The notes below the pieces were generated by a model. That model did no database searches. It worked only from the letters and a program-made list of their open reading frames with translations, and was not told the origin of the DNA. From an uncultured Collinsella sp. (GTDB lineage Bacteria; Actinomycetota; Coriobacteriia; Coriobacteriales; Coriobacteriaceae): a stretch of DNA of 64,000 nucleotides. Shown here one piece after another: positions 7,614 through 14,552 of the stretch (positions are counted from its first letter, which is position 1; each line of letters opens with the position of its first letter). The stretch covers positions 1-64,000 of the forward strand of contig CAKTUH010000003.1 of the NCBI GenBank assembly GCA_934621885.1. The letters are read 5' to 3'. The position numbers and the translations under genes were made by a program.

Positions 7614-8174
7614 TTAGCCGAAGTAGCGCTTGAGCAGGCCGGCGAAAGCCTTGCCGTGGCGAGCCTCGTCGCGAGCCATCTCGTGCACGGTGTCGTGGAT
7701 GGCATCGAGGCCAGCGGCCTTGGCGCGCTTGGCGAGGTCGGTCTTGCCGGCGGTAGCGCCGTTCTCGGCCTCAACACGCATCTCGAGGTTCTTCTTGGTG
7801 GAGTCGGTCACGACCTCGCCCAGGAGCTCAGCGAACTTGGCGGCATGCTCGGCCTCCTCGTAGGCAGCCTTCTCCCAGTACAGGCCGATCTCGGGATAGC
7901 CCTCGCGATGAGCGACACGAGCCATGGCCAGGTACATACCGACCTCGGAGCACTCGCCCTCAAAGTTGGCGCGCAGGTCGGCAACGATGTCCTCGGAGAC
8001 GCCCTCCATCTTGGCGACGCCCACGACGTGCTCGGCAGCCCACTCGAGCTGGCCCTCCTCCTGCTTCAGGAAACGAGAACCGGGGACGCCGCACTGGGGG
8101 CACTTGAAGTCCTCGGGCAGCTGGTCGCCGTCGAACTCTTCCACATAACCGCAAACGGGGCAAACAAACTTCAT
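7614..8174 (-). CDS. Rubrerythrin with N-terminal rubredoxin domain
   Basis: 186 residues. A rubredoxin-like iron centre comes first (CPVCGY at 5-10 and CPQCG at 26-30), then a ferritin-like four-helix bundle with the diiron ligands in [35 protein letters not shown] and [12 protein letters not shown]. This rubredoxin-first order is that of 'reverse' rubrerythrins of anaerobes, which reduce hydrogen peroxide with electrons from NAD(P)H-rubredoxin partners. The start [10 protein letters not shown] is chosen because GAAAGGA precedes it; the longer in-frame form has a charged tail unlike the family. The gene is alone on its transcript, with a terminator just downstream. It fits oxidative-stress protection of a strict anaerobe. 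Confidence 0.93.
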   Translation of the reverse strand: MKFVCPVCGYVEEFDGDQLPEDFKCPQCGVPGSRFLKQEEGQLEWAAEHVVGVAKMEGVSEDIVADLRANFEGECSEVGMYLAMARVAHREGYPEIGLYWEKAAYEEAEHAAKFAELLGEVVTDSTKKNLEMRVEAENGATAGKTDLAKRAKAAGLDAIHDTVHEMARDEARHGKAFAGLLKRYFG

Positions 8175-8331
8175 GATTCGATCCTTTCGATCGATGGCGA
8201 TGGGGCGCTTGTCCGGTCCCGTAAGGGCCCTCTCCGGACGCGCGTCTTGACGAGTTCTATTATCCATAAATGAGACTGAATGTGAAGCCTATTAGGAATG
8301 ATTTTTAATAAAACAATTTTGCAACCGCCAT

Positions 8332-9225
8332 TTAACAACGGCCGCATAATCCGCAGCGGACGCAGCCGTTGCAGATGAACTTGCTTCCGCAGGTTTCACA
8401 CCACTCAAAATACGGTGGATCCCAAAGCTCCGAGCGGGGGATTTCCAGGCCGAGCGGGTCCCTTAGGTCCCATTCGATTTGGCGGCCGCGGTGCTGGAGG
8501 CCTGATTTCCATGCCTGCTCGCTTTGCAGATTTTTGCCACGAAGGTGATATGTTCGCCCGTCCTTAACGAAGGTGCTTCCGGTTTCGATGAAAGCGAACG
8601 TCGCATTTGCCGCCACGCATTCGGCATGCAGCTGGCGCACCCATTCGTAATGGCAGGGACGCGCTCCCGCGTAGTTTTCTCCGCCTGCGATGACCTGCTC
8701 GATTCCATCGGGCTTTCCAAGGCTACCGGGGGCGGCTTTCTCGACCGATACGCTTCCGATGAACGGCGCACACATGATGCCGCGGTGTGCGGCCGGCGTG
8801 GTGAGCAGGAGGGGAATCCGCTCATTTGCCCTGCGCTGGTTTTCGCAGGTTACGTTGAGCATGACGTTTTGCCAGCCATCGCCCCAGTCGCTGGGCAGAC
8901 AGTCGCAAAAGCGCTCGGGACGTTTGGTCAGAATGAAAAACTTTACGTCGGGCCTTTGGCGGATGATGCCCCATACTTCTGGTCGCCAGGGATCAGCCTC
9001 GGGCAACAGGAAATCGCTTGTCATGCAGATGCGGATAAGCTCGCCGGCGCGAACTTTGTAGCTGCCGTCTCGTCGGCGTTGGAGGGGATAGGTGAAGCCC
9101 GACTTGCTTTTTCTAATCACGGAGGGGTCGATACCGCGCTGTCCGTCCATGTAATACATGTAGCAGTTGTCGCATCCCTCGCTGACGCGCGTGCAGCCAT
9201 GCCAGGGGTTCCAGATGTCATGCAC
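8332..9225 (-). CDS. DUF5131 (phage Gp37/Gp68-like) protein
   Basis: 297 residues. The N-terminus IWNPWHGCTRVSEGCDNCYMYYM is the signature of the DUF5131/Gp37-Gp68 family found in phages and genomic islands; the cysteines (11, 18 and 21) resemble a metal or Fe-S cluster motif related to radical SAM proteins. Further family blocks are MTSDFLLPEADPWR, FFILTKRPERF, VTCENQRRANERIPLLL and IAGGENYAGARPCHYEWV. The C-terminus adds a cysteine cluster (CETCG, CNGC, CGLCGRC) that probably binds zinc or iron. The biochemical function is not established. It is on the same strand as rubrerythrin but separated by about 160 bases, so probably independent. AAGG and GGAGG precede the ATG. It may be a relic or passenger of phage origin; no other phage gene is nearby. 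Confidence 0.85.
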   Translation of the reverse strand: MHDIWNPWHGCTRVSEGCDNCYMYYMDGQRGIDPSVIRKSKSGFTYPLQRRRDGSYKVRAGELIRICMTSDFLLPEADPWRPEVWGIIRQRPDVKFFILTKRPERFCDCLPSDWGDGWQNVMLNVTCENQRRANERIPLLLTTPAAHRGIMCAPFIGSVSVEKAAPGSLGKPDGIEQVIAGGENYAGARPCHYEWVRQLHAECVAANATFAFIETGSTFVKDGRTYHLRGKNLQSEQAWKSGLQHRGRQIEWDLRDPLGLEIPRSELWDPPYFEWCETCGSKFICNGCVRCGLCGRC

Positions 9226-9413
9226 CTTTGCGCCTCCTTTGCGGCGGACGTGAATCCAATGGACTCTGAAAGACTAACACCGGATGACGCCGGGAAGCTC
9301 CGAACAATATGAAGATGTTGATTGATTAACGATTACCGTGCTGCCTGCGTCCCACGATGAGTACAATCGGTCGAGCAAATGTTGACCCATCAACAAATGA
9401 AGGAGTTTCCTTT

Positions 9414-10634
9414 ATGCATCTAGCCCGTCGTGCCTGGTGCCGAACATATCAGACGGTTTTTCGCATCGCATTGCCGATTCTGCCCTATACCGAGCCGCGC
9501 ATTTTGGAGCATGCCGAGGATGTGCCCGCGGTGTTCCAAAAGCGCTCGATACAGCAGGTCCTTATCGTGACGGATCCTGGCATTGCCCGTCTGGGGCTTA
9601 CGGCGCCGCTCGAGCGCGCGCTCGCGTCCAAGGGGATTGGCGTTACGGTCTATGCCGAAACGCGTGCGAACCCTACGGTCTCGAATGTGGAGGAAGCGGC
9701 GGCGCTGTATCGCGAAAACGACTGCCGGGCCATTATCGGCTTTGGTGGAGGCTCGGCCATGGATTGCGCCAAGGGTGTGGGGGCGCGTATCGCGCAGCCC
9801 AACAAACCCATCAACAAGATGCGCGGCCTGTTGCGCGTCCACCGTCTCCTGCCGTTACTCATCGCCGTTCCCACTACCGCCGGTACGGGAAGCGAAGTCA
9901 CGCTCGCGGCGGTGATTACCGACGACGAGACGCACTATAAGTACCCCATCAATGACTTTGTGCTCATTCCGCGCTTTGCGGTGCACGATCCCGAGTTTAC
10001 GCGTGGGTTGCCTGCTGCCATTACAGGGCAGACGGGTATGGATGCCCTGACGCATGCCGTCGAGGCTTTTATCGGCCGCAGCACCACCCCCTACACGCGC
10101 AAGATGGCGCGCCAAGCGGTTCAGCTCATCCACGACAATTTGCTCGAAGCCTATGAACATGGCGACAACATGCGTGCGCGCCGCAATATGCTTTCGGCGG
10201 CGTATAAGGCGGGCGTCGCATTTACGCGCTCCTATGTCGGATATGTGCATGCCATCGCGCACAGTCTGGGCGGCCGATACGGCATTCCGCACGGTTTGGC
10301 CAACGCCATCATCCTGCCGCATATGCTTCGCGCCTATGATGACGCTGCCGCTCCCAAGCTTGCCGATCTTGCTCGCATGGCGGGCATTGCGCCGGCTAAC
10401 GCACAGGACGGCTTGGCTGCCGAGGCTTTTATCGATTGGGTCGATCGCATGAACGAGGCCTTGGGGATTCCCAAATATATCTCGGGTATTCGTCGCTCCG
10501 ATATTCCGCAAATGGCGGCCCATGCCGATGCCGAGGCCAATCCGCTATACCCCGTTCCGCTTTTGATGGACCGTGTGGAGCTCGAGCATATGTACGAGGT
10601 CGTCGCGGGTGGTATGTTTGAGGACGAGAACTAG
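9414..10634 (+). CDS. Iron-containing alcohol dehydrogenase
   Basis: 406 residues, type III (Fe-ADH) family. The NAD-binding and metal-site blocks are present: VTDPGIARLG, FGGGSAMDCAKG, AVPTTAGTGSEVT, HDPEFTRGLP, GMDALTHAVEAF and YVGYVHAIAHSLGGRYGIPHG, which carries the histidine metal ligands. It would interconvert alcohols or diols and aldehydes with NAD(P)H. The start at MHLARRAW is supported by GAAGGAG; an ATG at 9357 has none. It is followed after 8 bases by an aldehyde dehydrogenase, so the pair probably processes the same alcohol/aldehyde couple, either in fermentation or detoxification. The substrate is not evident. Confidence 0.92.
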   Translation: MHLARRAWCRTYQTVFRIALPILPYTEPRILEHAEDVPAVFQKRSIQQVLIVTDPGIARLGLTAPLERALASKGIGVTVYAETRANPTVSNVEEAAALYRENDCRAIIGFGGGSAMDCAKGVGARIAQPNKPINKMRGLLRVHRLLPLLIAVPTTAGTGSEVTLAAVITDDETHYKYPINDFVLIPRFAVHDPEFTRGLPAAITGQTGMDALTHAVEAFIGRSTTPYTRKMARQAVQLIHDNLLEAYEHGDNMRARRNMLSAAYKAGVAFTRSYVGYVHAIAHSLGGRYGIPHGLANAIILPHMLRAYDDAAAPKLADLARMAGIAPANAQDGLAAEAFIDWVDRMNEALGIPKYISGIRRSDIPQMAAHADAEANPLYPVPLLMDRVELEHMYEVVAGGMFEDEN

Positions 10635-10642
10635 GAGGGTCC

Positions 10643-12022
10643 ATGAACACCGAGGAAATCGCGCGCATCGTTAGCGGTCAGCGTGCCTATTTTAAGACGC
10701 ATGCCACGTTTGATGTCGATGCTCGCCGCCGCGCGCTCATGCGCCTGCGTGATGCGGTTCGGGCGCACGAGGGCGATATCGCCCATGCGCTCAAGACCGA
10801 TTTGGGCAAGTCGCACGACGAGGCGTATATGTGCGAGATCGGCACGTCGCTTTCCGAGATTCGCCATCAGATTGCGCATGTGGCCCGATGGAGTCGTGCA
10901 CACCTGCGTCCCTGTGACCTTGCCAATGCCATTAGCGTGTGCAAAACGCAGCCGGTTCCCTATGGTGTGACGCTGATCATGGCGCCTTGGAACTACCCGT
11001 TTTTGCTGACGCTGGAGCCGCTCGCCGGCGCGCTCGCTGCGGGCAATACGGTGGTTATCAAGCCGAGCGCCTATGCGCCGGCTTCGAGTGCGGTGCTCAG
11101 GCAGATTTGCGAGGAAGCGTTCGATCCGCGCCTGGTGACGGTCGTCGAGGGCGGTCGTGCCGAGAACGAGGCGCTGCTCAATGAGTGTTGGGACAAAATC
11201 TTCTTTACCGGCAGCGTTCCGGTCGGCAAACTTGTCATGGAACGCGCGAGCAAAAACCTCACGCCCGTTACACTTGAGCTGGGTGGCAAGAGCCCCTGCA
11301 TCGTGGATGCCTCCGCAAATTTGAAAGTCGCGGCGCGGCGTATCGCCTTTGGTAAGTGGCTCAACGTGGGCCAGACCTGTGTGGCGCCCGACTATCTGCT
11401 GGTCGATGCGCGCGTCCACGATGAGCTGCTGGAACTCATCAAGGAGGAGGTCCGCCACATGTTTGGCGAGCACCCGCTCGACAACGAGGACTACGGCCAT
11501 ATCGTCAACGCCAAGCATTTCGCGCGCGTGCGCGGGCTGATCGACCCCGATAAGGTTGTGCTTGGAGGTACCGCGCGCGAGTCGTCGCTCAAGATTGAGC
11601 CGACGATCCTAGACGGCGTGTCCCCCGATGACGCCGTGATGCAGGAAGAAATCTTCGGTCCAATCTTGCCGGTGCTGACGTTTGAGAGCTTAGACGAGGC
11701 CGAAGCGTTCATCACGAATCGCCCGACGCCGCTGGCCCTGTATATCTTTAGTCAGGATCGCGCGGTCCAGCAGCGCTTTGCGCGCTACGTGCCCTTTGGC
11801 GGCGGCTGCGTCAACGACACCATCATGCATCTGGCTACGAGCCATATGGGCTTTGGCGGCATGGGCGCGAGCGGTATGGGACAGTACCATGGCCGCGAGA
11901 GCTTCGATACGTTTAGTCACAAGAAGAGCATCGTGAACAAGGCAACCTGGCTCGACGTGCCGTTTCGGTATGCGCCCTACGCAAGCTGGAAGCGCAAATT
12001 CGTGCGCATGTTTGTACATTAG
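10643..12022 (+). CDS. Aldehyde dehydrogenase (class 3-like, YwdH/ALDH3 type)
   Basis: 459 residues with the complete ALDH fold: MAPWNYPF (substrate tunnel/NAD), KPSAYAP, FFTGSVPVGK (Rossmann turn), the general base Glu212 in ELGGKSP and the nucleophile Cys246 in GQTCVAPDY, then EEIFGPILPVL. The short N-terminus and the C-terminus rich in aromatic and basic residues (YAPYASWKRKFVR) fit the class 3 fatty-aldehyde type, which may touch the membrane. It is coupled to the alcohol dehydrogenase upstream (AGGAGG start signal, 8-base spacing). It oxidises an aldehyde to the acid, or in reverse needs an activated acid, which this class does not use. A hairpin follows directly. Confidence 0.92.
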   Translation: MNTEEIARIVSGQRAYFKTHATFDVDARRRALMRLRDAVRAHEGDIAHALKTDLGKSHDEAYMCEIGTSLSEIRHQIAHVARWSRAHLRPCDLANAISVCKTQPVPYGVTLIMAPWNYPFLLTLEPLAGALAAGNTVVIKPSAYAPASSAVLRQICEEAFDPRLVTVVEGGRAENEALLNECWDKIFFTGSVPVGKLVMERASKNLTPVTLELGGKSPCIVDASANLKVAARRIAFGKWLNVGQTCVAPDYLLVDARVHDELLELIKEEVRHMFGEHPLDNEDYGHIVNAKHFARVRGLIDPDKVVLGGTARESSLKIEPTILDGVSPDDAVMQEEIFGPILPVLTFESLDEAEAFITNRPTPLALYIFSQDRAVQQRFARYVPFGGGCVNDTIMHLATSHMGFGGMGASGMGQYHGRESFDTFSHKKSIVNKATWLDVPFRYAPYASWKRKFVRMFVH

Positions 12023-12030
12023 AAAAGAGC

Positions 12031-12064
12031 GCGGGTAATACGAACAAGTGTTCCTATTATCCGC
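12031..12064 (+). terminator. Hairpin after aldehyde dehydrogenase, overlapping an SOS-type operator
   Basis: gcgggtaatacgaac pairs with gttcctattatccgc (two imperfect positions) around the loop aagt, followed by attttgcg. It probably ends the alcohol/aldehyde dehydrogenase transcript. The centre of the palindrome is also a match to the LexA operator consensus. Confidence 0.6.
12041..12054 (+). promoter_or_regulatory. SOS box (LexA/DinR operator) upstream of a small peptide gene
   Basis: cgaacaagtgttcc fits the Gram-positive DinR/LexA consensus CGAACRNRYGTTYC at every position. A candidate -10 element (tagact 12074-12079 or tactat 12079-12084) lies downstream, so bound LexA would overlap the -35 region. 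The only gene it could control is the 27-residue peptide starting at 12128. LexA control is inferred from the match. Confidence 0.65.
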
Positions 12065-12127
12065 ATTTTGCGTTAGACTACTATCGTGGGGCACGGATGG
12101 GCCAACTCCCTTTAGAAGGGATTTGGT

Positions 12128-12211
12128 ATGAACGTAAGCGATGTTATTTCGTTATTGGCGTTGTTGATCGCGGCTATCGAACTCGGCCTGTTTATCGGCC
12201 GAATGAAATAG
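12128..12211 (+). CDS. 27-residue hydrophobic holin-like/type I toxin-like peptide
   Basis: A small open frame encoding a single hydrophobic helix (VISLLALLIAAIELGLFIG) with a short charged tail ending RMK. AGAAGGGA lies 9-16 bases before the ATG. Length, one membrane span and a basic end match the 'putative holin-like toxin' (Hol_Tox) and TisB-like classes of small membrane peptides, which depolarise the membrane when overproduced. It lies behind a consensus SOS operator, so DNA damage would induce it, as for TisB of E. coli. An antisense RNA antitoxin is usual for such genes; the 236 bases downstream could host one but I cannot identify it. The start of a GC-rich hairpin (ccgccccc...) overlaps the end of the gene. 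Confidence 0.65.
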   Translation: MNVSDVISLLALLIAAIELGLFIGRMK

Positions 12212-12447
12212 CCGCCCCCGCGTAAGCGAAGACGGCCACTTCTCACGATGAAAACGTGTATCGGAGTTGGCAAGACCCGCTGCAACGGGTGCCATCCGTG
12301 CCCCTATCTTATCCGCAAGCGCTCTGGCATGCAAGCGTTGCGGCAAGCGATTGAAAGACACGGACGGGGTGAATTTGTGTCCGCACGGGCCCGTAGACTT
12401 CTCAATAAGGTTAAACGTTGGGTATTCCGGCCGGTAGAGGAGTTGCC

Positions 12448-12774
12448 ATGTACGAGCCTTCACGTGTTCTTTTGTCGTTTCATATTGCAGGATTTCAGTA
12501 TGCCGATGGCGCCTTGGTCTTGGGCGATCTTAAAGCGGGCGATAAGCTGACGCTGTGTGCCGAGCGCGATAATCCCCATGATCCCGAGGCGGTTGCGATC
12601 TACTACGGCAACACCAAGCTCGGCTATGTTCCGGGAAACGAGGTCGGCCCGCTGTCCTTGATGATGTATTACGGCCACGAGGACGTATTTGAGGCTCGCG
12701 TGCAACAGGTTGCTCCCGAGCGCAGCCCGTGGCATCAGGTGCGCGTTGGACTCTATGTGGTGGATGCTCGCTAG
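12448..12774 (+). CDS. HIRAN-domain protein
   Basis: 108 residues that are essentially one HIRAN domain: LLSFHIAGFQYADGALVLGDLKAGDKLTL, then ERDNPHDPEAVAIYYGNTKLGYVPGNEV, the hallmark NPxDxxAV...lGYvP pattern. HIRAN domains recognise stalled replication forks or damaged DNA ends when fused to helicases such as Rad5/HLTF; stand-alone bacterial versions are common but of unknown role. GAGGAG precedes the ATG. The gene ends 18 bases before a tiny acidic/basic protein, probably cotranslated. Placed just downstream of an SOS-controlled peptide, it might belong to a DNA-damage response, but no operator is visible directly in front of it. Confidence 0.88.
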   Translation: MYEPSRVLLSFHIAGFQYADGALVLGDLKAGDKLTLCAERDNPHDPEAVAIYYGNTKLGYVPGNEVGPLSLMMYYGHEDVFEARVQQVAPERSPWHQVRVGLYVVDAR

Positions 12775-12792
12775 TCTGCAATGGAGGCAGCC

Positions 12793-12972
12793 ATGTTCGA
12801 TGACGACGACCTGTTCGATCTGGTAGATGATCCGTTTGAGTGGGATATGCTGCTCGATGACGATGAACTGGAGCAGGATCGCAGGAAGCAGAAGGATAAG
12901 AACGCCAAGGGTGACGCTTCGAAGAAGAAGGACAAACGCCGCCGCGGCTTGTTTGGCGGGCTCTTTGGGTAA
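12793..12972 (+). CDS. Small bipolar protein: acidic N-terminus, basic C-terminus
   Basis: 59 residues beginning MFDDDDLFDLVDDPFEWDMLL, an Asp-rich half, followed by a Lys/Arg-rich half (KKKDKRRRG) and the end GLFGGLFG. GGAGG lies just upstream of this ATG, which makes it a better start than the ATG at 12781. It follows the HIRAN gene after 18 bases and probably shares its message. I do not recognise a family. The charge separation and the glycine/phenylalanine tail suggest an interaction module; function is unknown. Confidence 0.6.
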   Translation: MFDDDDLFDLVDDPFEWDMLLDDDELEQDRRKQKDKNAKGDASKKKDKRRRGLFGGLFG

Positions 12973-13038
12973 CCGCGGCGCCAAAGCGTCTGTATACTAG
13001 GCACGTGTTAGACGCGTTGCGAAATGAGGACACAGACG

Positions 13039-13584
13039 ATGATGTGGTTTACCGCCGACCTGCACCTGGGCGACACGAATATCCTACACGATATGGATCG
13101 ACCGTTTGCCTCGGTCGAGGAGATGAACCGCAAGGTTATTGACGCCATCAACGAGTGCGTGGCTGCGGACGACCGCCTCTATATCCTGGGAGACTTTACG
13201 TATCGCTTGCCCATGGCGGAGGCCGTGCGCCTGCGCGAGCGTATTGCCTGCCAAAACGTGACGCTCATACGTGGTAACCATGACGGCGATTGGGAAGATC
13301 CGGACGCATCGCAGATCTGGGATGACGTGCGCGATTACTTGGAGATTGCCCCAGGCTATGCCAAGGGACATCGTCTGGTTCTGAGCCATTACCCCATGCT
13401 CAGCTGGAACGGCAAGGCGCGTGGCGCCATTATGTTGCACGGGCATATTCATAGCAGGGGAGACCGCACCAACGCACGCAACCGTGATCGCGAGCGCCCC
13501 GTTTACCGCTACGATGTCGGCCTCGACGCCAACAACTACAAGCCCGTAAGCCGAGACCAGATCTTGAGCTTCTTTGGGCTGTAG
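13039..13584 (+). CDS. Calcineurin-like metallophosphoesterase
   Basis: 181 residues. All metal-binding blocks of the family are present: TADLHLGD (Asp and His ligands), ILGDFTY, IRGNHDGD (Asn, His), LSHYPM and HGHIHSR. Such small bacterial phosphoesterases hydrolyse phosphomono- or diesters, often of unknown natural substrate. The start at 13039 (MMWFTADLH) is chosen because GAGGA lies upstream and the family begins directly at the first strand; ATG at 13024 is possible. The gene stands alone and is followed by a terminator with an embedded ggggacagg motif. Confidence 0.9.
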   Translation: MMWFTADLHLGDTNILHDMDRPFASVEEMNRKVIDAINECVAADDRLYILGDFTYRLPMAEAVRLRERIACQNVTLIRGNHDGDWEDPDASQIWDDVRDYLEIAPGYAKGHRLVLSHYPMLSWNGKARGAIMLHGHIHSRGDRTNARNRDRERPVYRYDVGLDANNYKPVSRDQILSFFGL

Positions 13585-13590
13585 CCCTCA

Positions 13591-13630
13591 AACCACCACG
13601 ATGGGGACAGGCACCTTTGTGGTGGTTTTT
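13591..13630 (+). terminator. Intrinsic terminator with 'ggggacaggcacctttg' loop
   Basis: aaccaccac pairs with gtggtggtt and is followed by TTT. The loop contains ggggacaggcacctttg, a stretch repeated almost exactly in a second terminator at 14421-14457. Confidence 0.85.
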
Positions 13631-13648
13631 CCTTAGATTGGAGTCGTT

Positions 13649-14413
13649 ATGAAGCAACTGTTGATTCGCGCCGATGATATTGGCTATTCGTACGCTGTTG
13701 ACCTGGGGATCGCCCGCAGCGTCAACGAGGGTTTGGTGCGCTCGGCGGGCCTTATGCCCAATATGCCCGAGGCCGAGCGTGGCTGGTCGCTCGTGGCGGA
13801 TGCCGGCATTGCGGTGGGCCAGCATACCAACGTGTGTCTGGGCAAGCCGTGTGCCGCCCCGGAGCTCATTCCGAGCATGCTCAGCGAGAACGGTGAGTTT
13901 CATAGCAGCCGTACCTTCCGCGAGCATTTTAAACGCGGCGAGGAGTTGATAGACTTCGACGAGGCCTGCATCGAGATCCGCGCGCAGCATGACCGCTTTG
14001 TCGAGATCGTGGGCCGCGAACCCGATTACTTTGAGGCCCATGCCGTCATGAGCAAAAACCTTAACCGAGCGATCTCGGCGGTTGCCCGGGAACTGGGCCT
14101 TAAGGAGCAAAAGGCAAGCTTCGACCCCACGGCGGTTGTGCGTTGCGGTGCCACCGACCTGCGCATGGTGATGCATTCGATGGAGCCGGGCTACGAACCC
14201 AAGGACTCGATTATGCAGACGGTTCGCGAGATGGAGGACGGCGAGACGGTCGTCTTTGTGTGCCATCCAGGCTATCTCGATCGTTTTATCCTCGAAAGCA
14301 GCTCGCTCACGACCGACCGCACCAAGGAGGTCGATGCACTGATCGACCCCGAGCTGCGGGCGTGGCTCGAGGCTCAGGACGACCTGCGTCTGATCGACTA
14401 CCGCGACCTGTAA
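13649..14413 (+). CDS. YdjC/ChbG-family carbohydrate deacetylase
   Basis: 254 residues. The metal site of ChbG/YdjC deacetylases is recognisable: RADDIGYS near the N-terminus (Asp pair), GQHTNVCLG (His), FEAHAVMSKN (His) and VCHPGYLD (His) at about 210. The family removes acetyl groups from N-acetylated sugars such as chitobiose. The middle block SHxHxH of classical ChbG is replaced by AHAV, so the substrate may differ. The start is supported by TTGGAG at short distance. It stands between two near-identical hairpin terminators and is thus monocistronic. Confidence 0.85.
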   Translation: MKQLLIRADDIGYSYAVDLGIARSVNEGLVRSAGLMPNMPEAERGWSLVADAGIAVGQHTNVCLGKPCAAPELIPSMLSENGEFHSSRTFREHFKRGEELIDFDEACIEIRAQHDRFVEIVGREPDYFEAHAVMSKNLNRAISAVARELGLKEQKASFDPTAVVRCGATDLRMVMHSMEPGYEPKDSIMQTVREMEDGETVVFVCHPGYLDRFILESSSLTTDRTKEVDALIDPELRAWLEAQDDLRLIDYRDL

Positions 14414-14420
14414 AGATCAA

Positions 14421-14457
14421 AACCACCACAATGGGGACTGGCACCTTTGTGGTGGTT
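14421..14457 (+). terminator. Second copy of the 'ggggac' hairpin terminator
   Basis: aaccaccac / gtggtggtt with loop aatggggactggcacctttgt, almost the same as 13591-13630. Only a short T run follows, so termination may be weaker. Confidence 0.7.
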
Positions 14458-14552
14458 CTGGCGCCGTTGCCATTCTGGCGGCGGCGCCTTTTTTGTCCGC
14501 ATGGCGCGGTAGAGTGTAGGCGGTTGAAATTTGCGTCCATCGAGGAGCTGCT

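Noticed and set aside
12248..12550. 100-codon frame beginning MKTCIGVGKTRCNGCHPCPY between the peptide gene and the HIRAN gene.
   Set aside because: It overlaps the HIRAN gene by about 100 bases in another frame, has no ribosome binding site, and may instead be leader or antitoxin RNA sequence. Kept open as a weak possibility.
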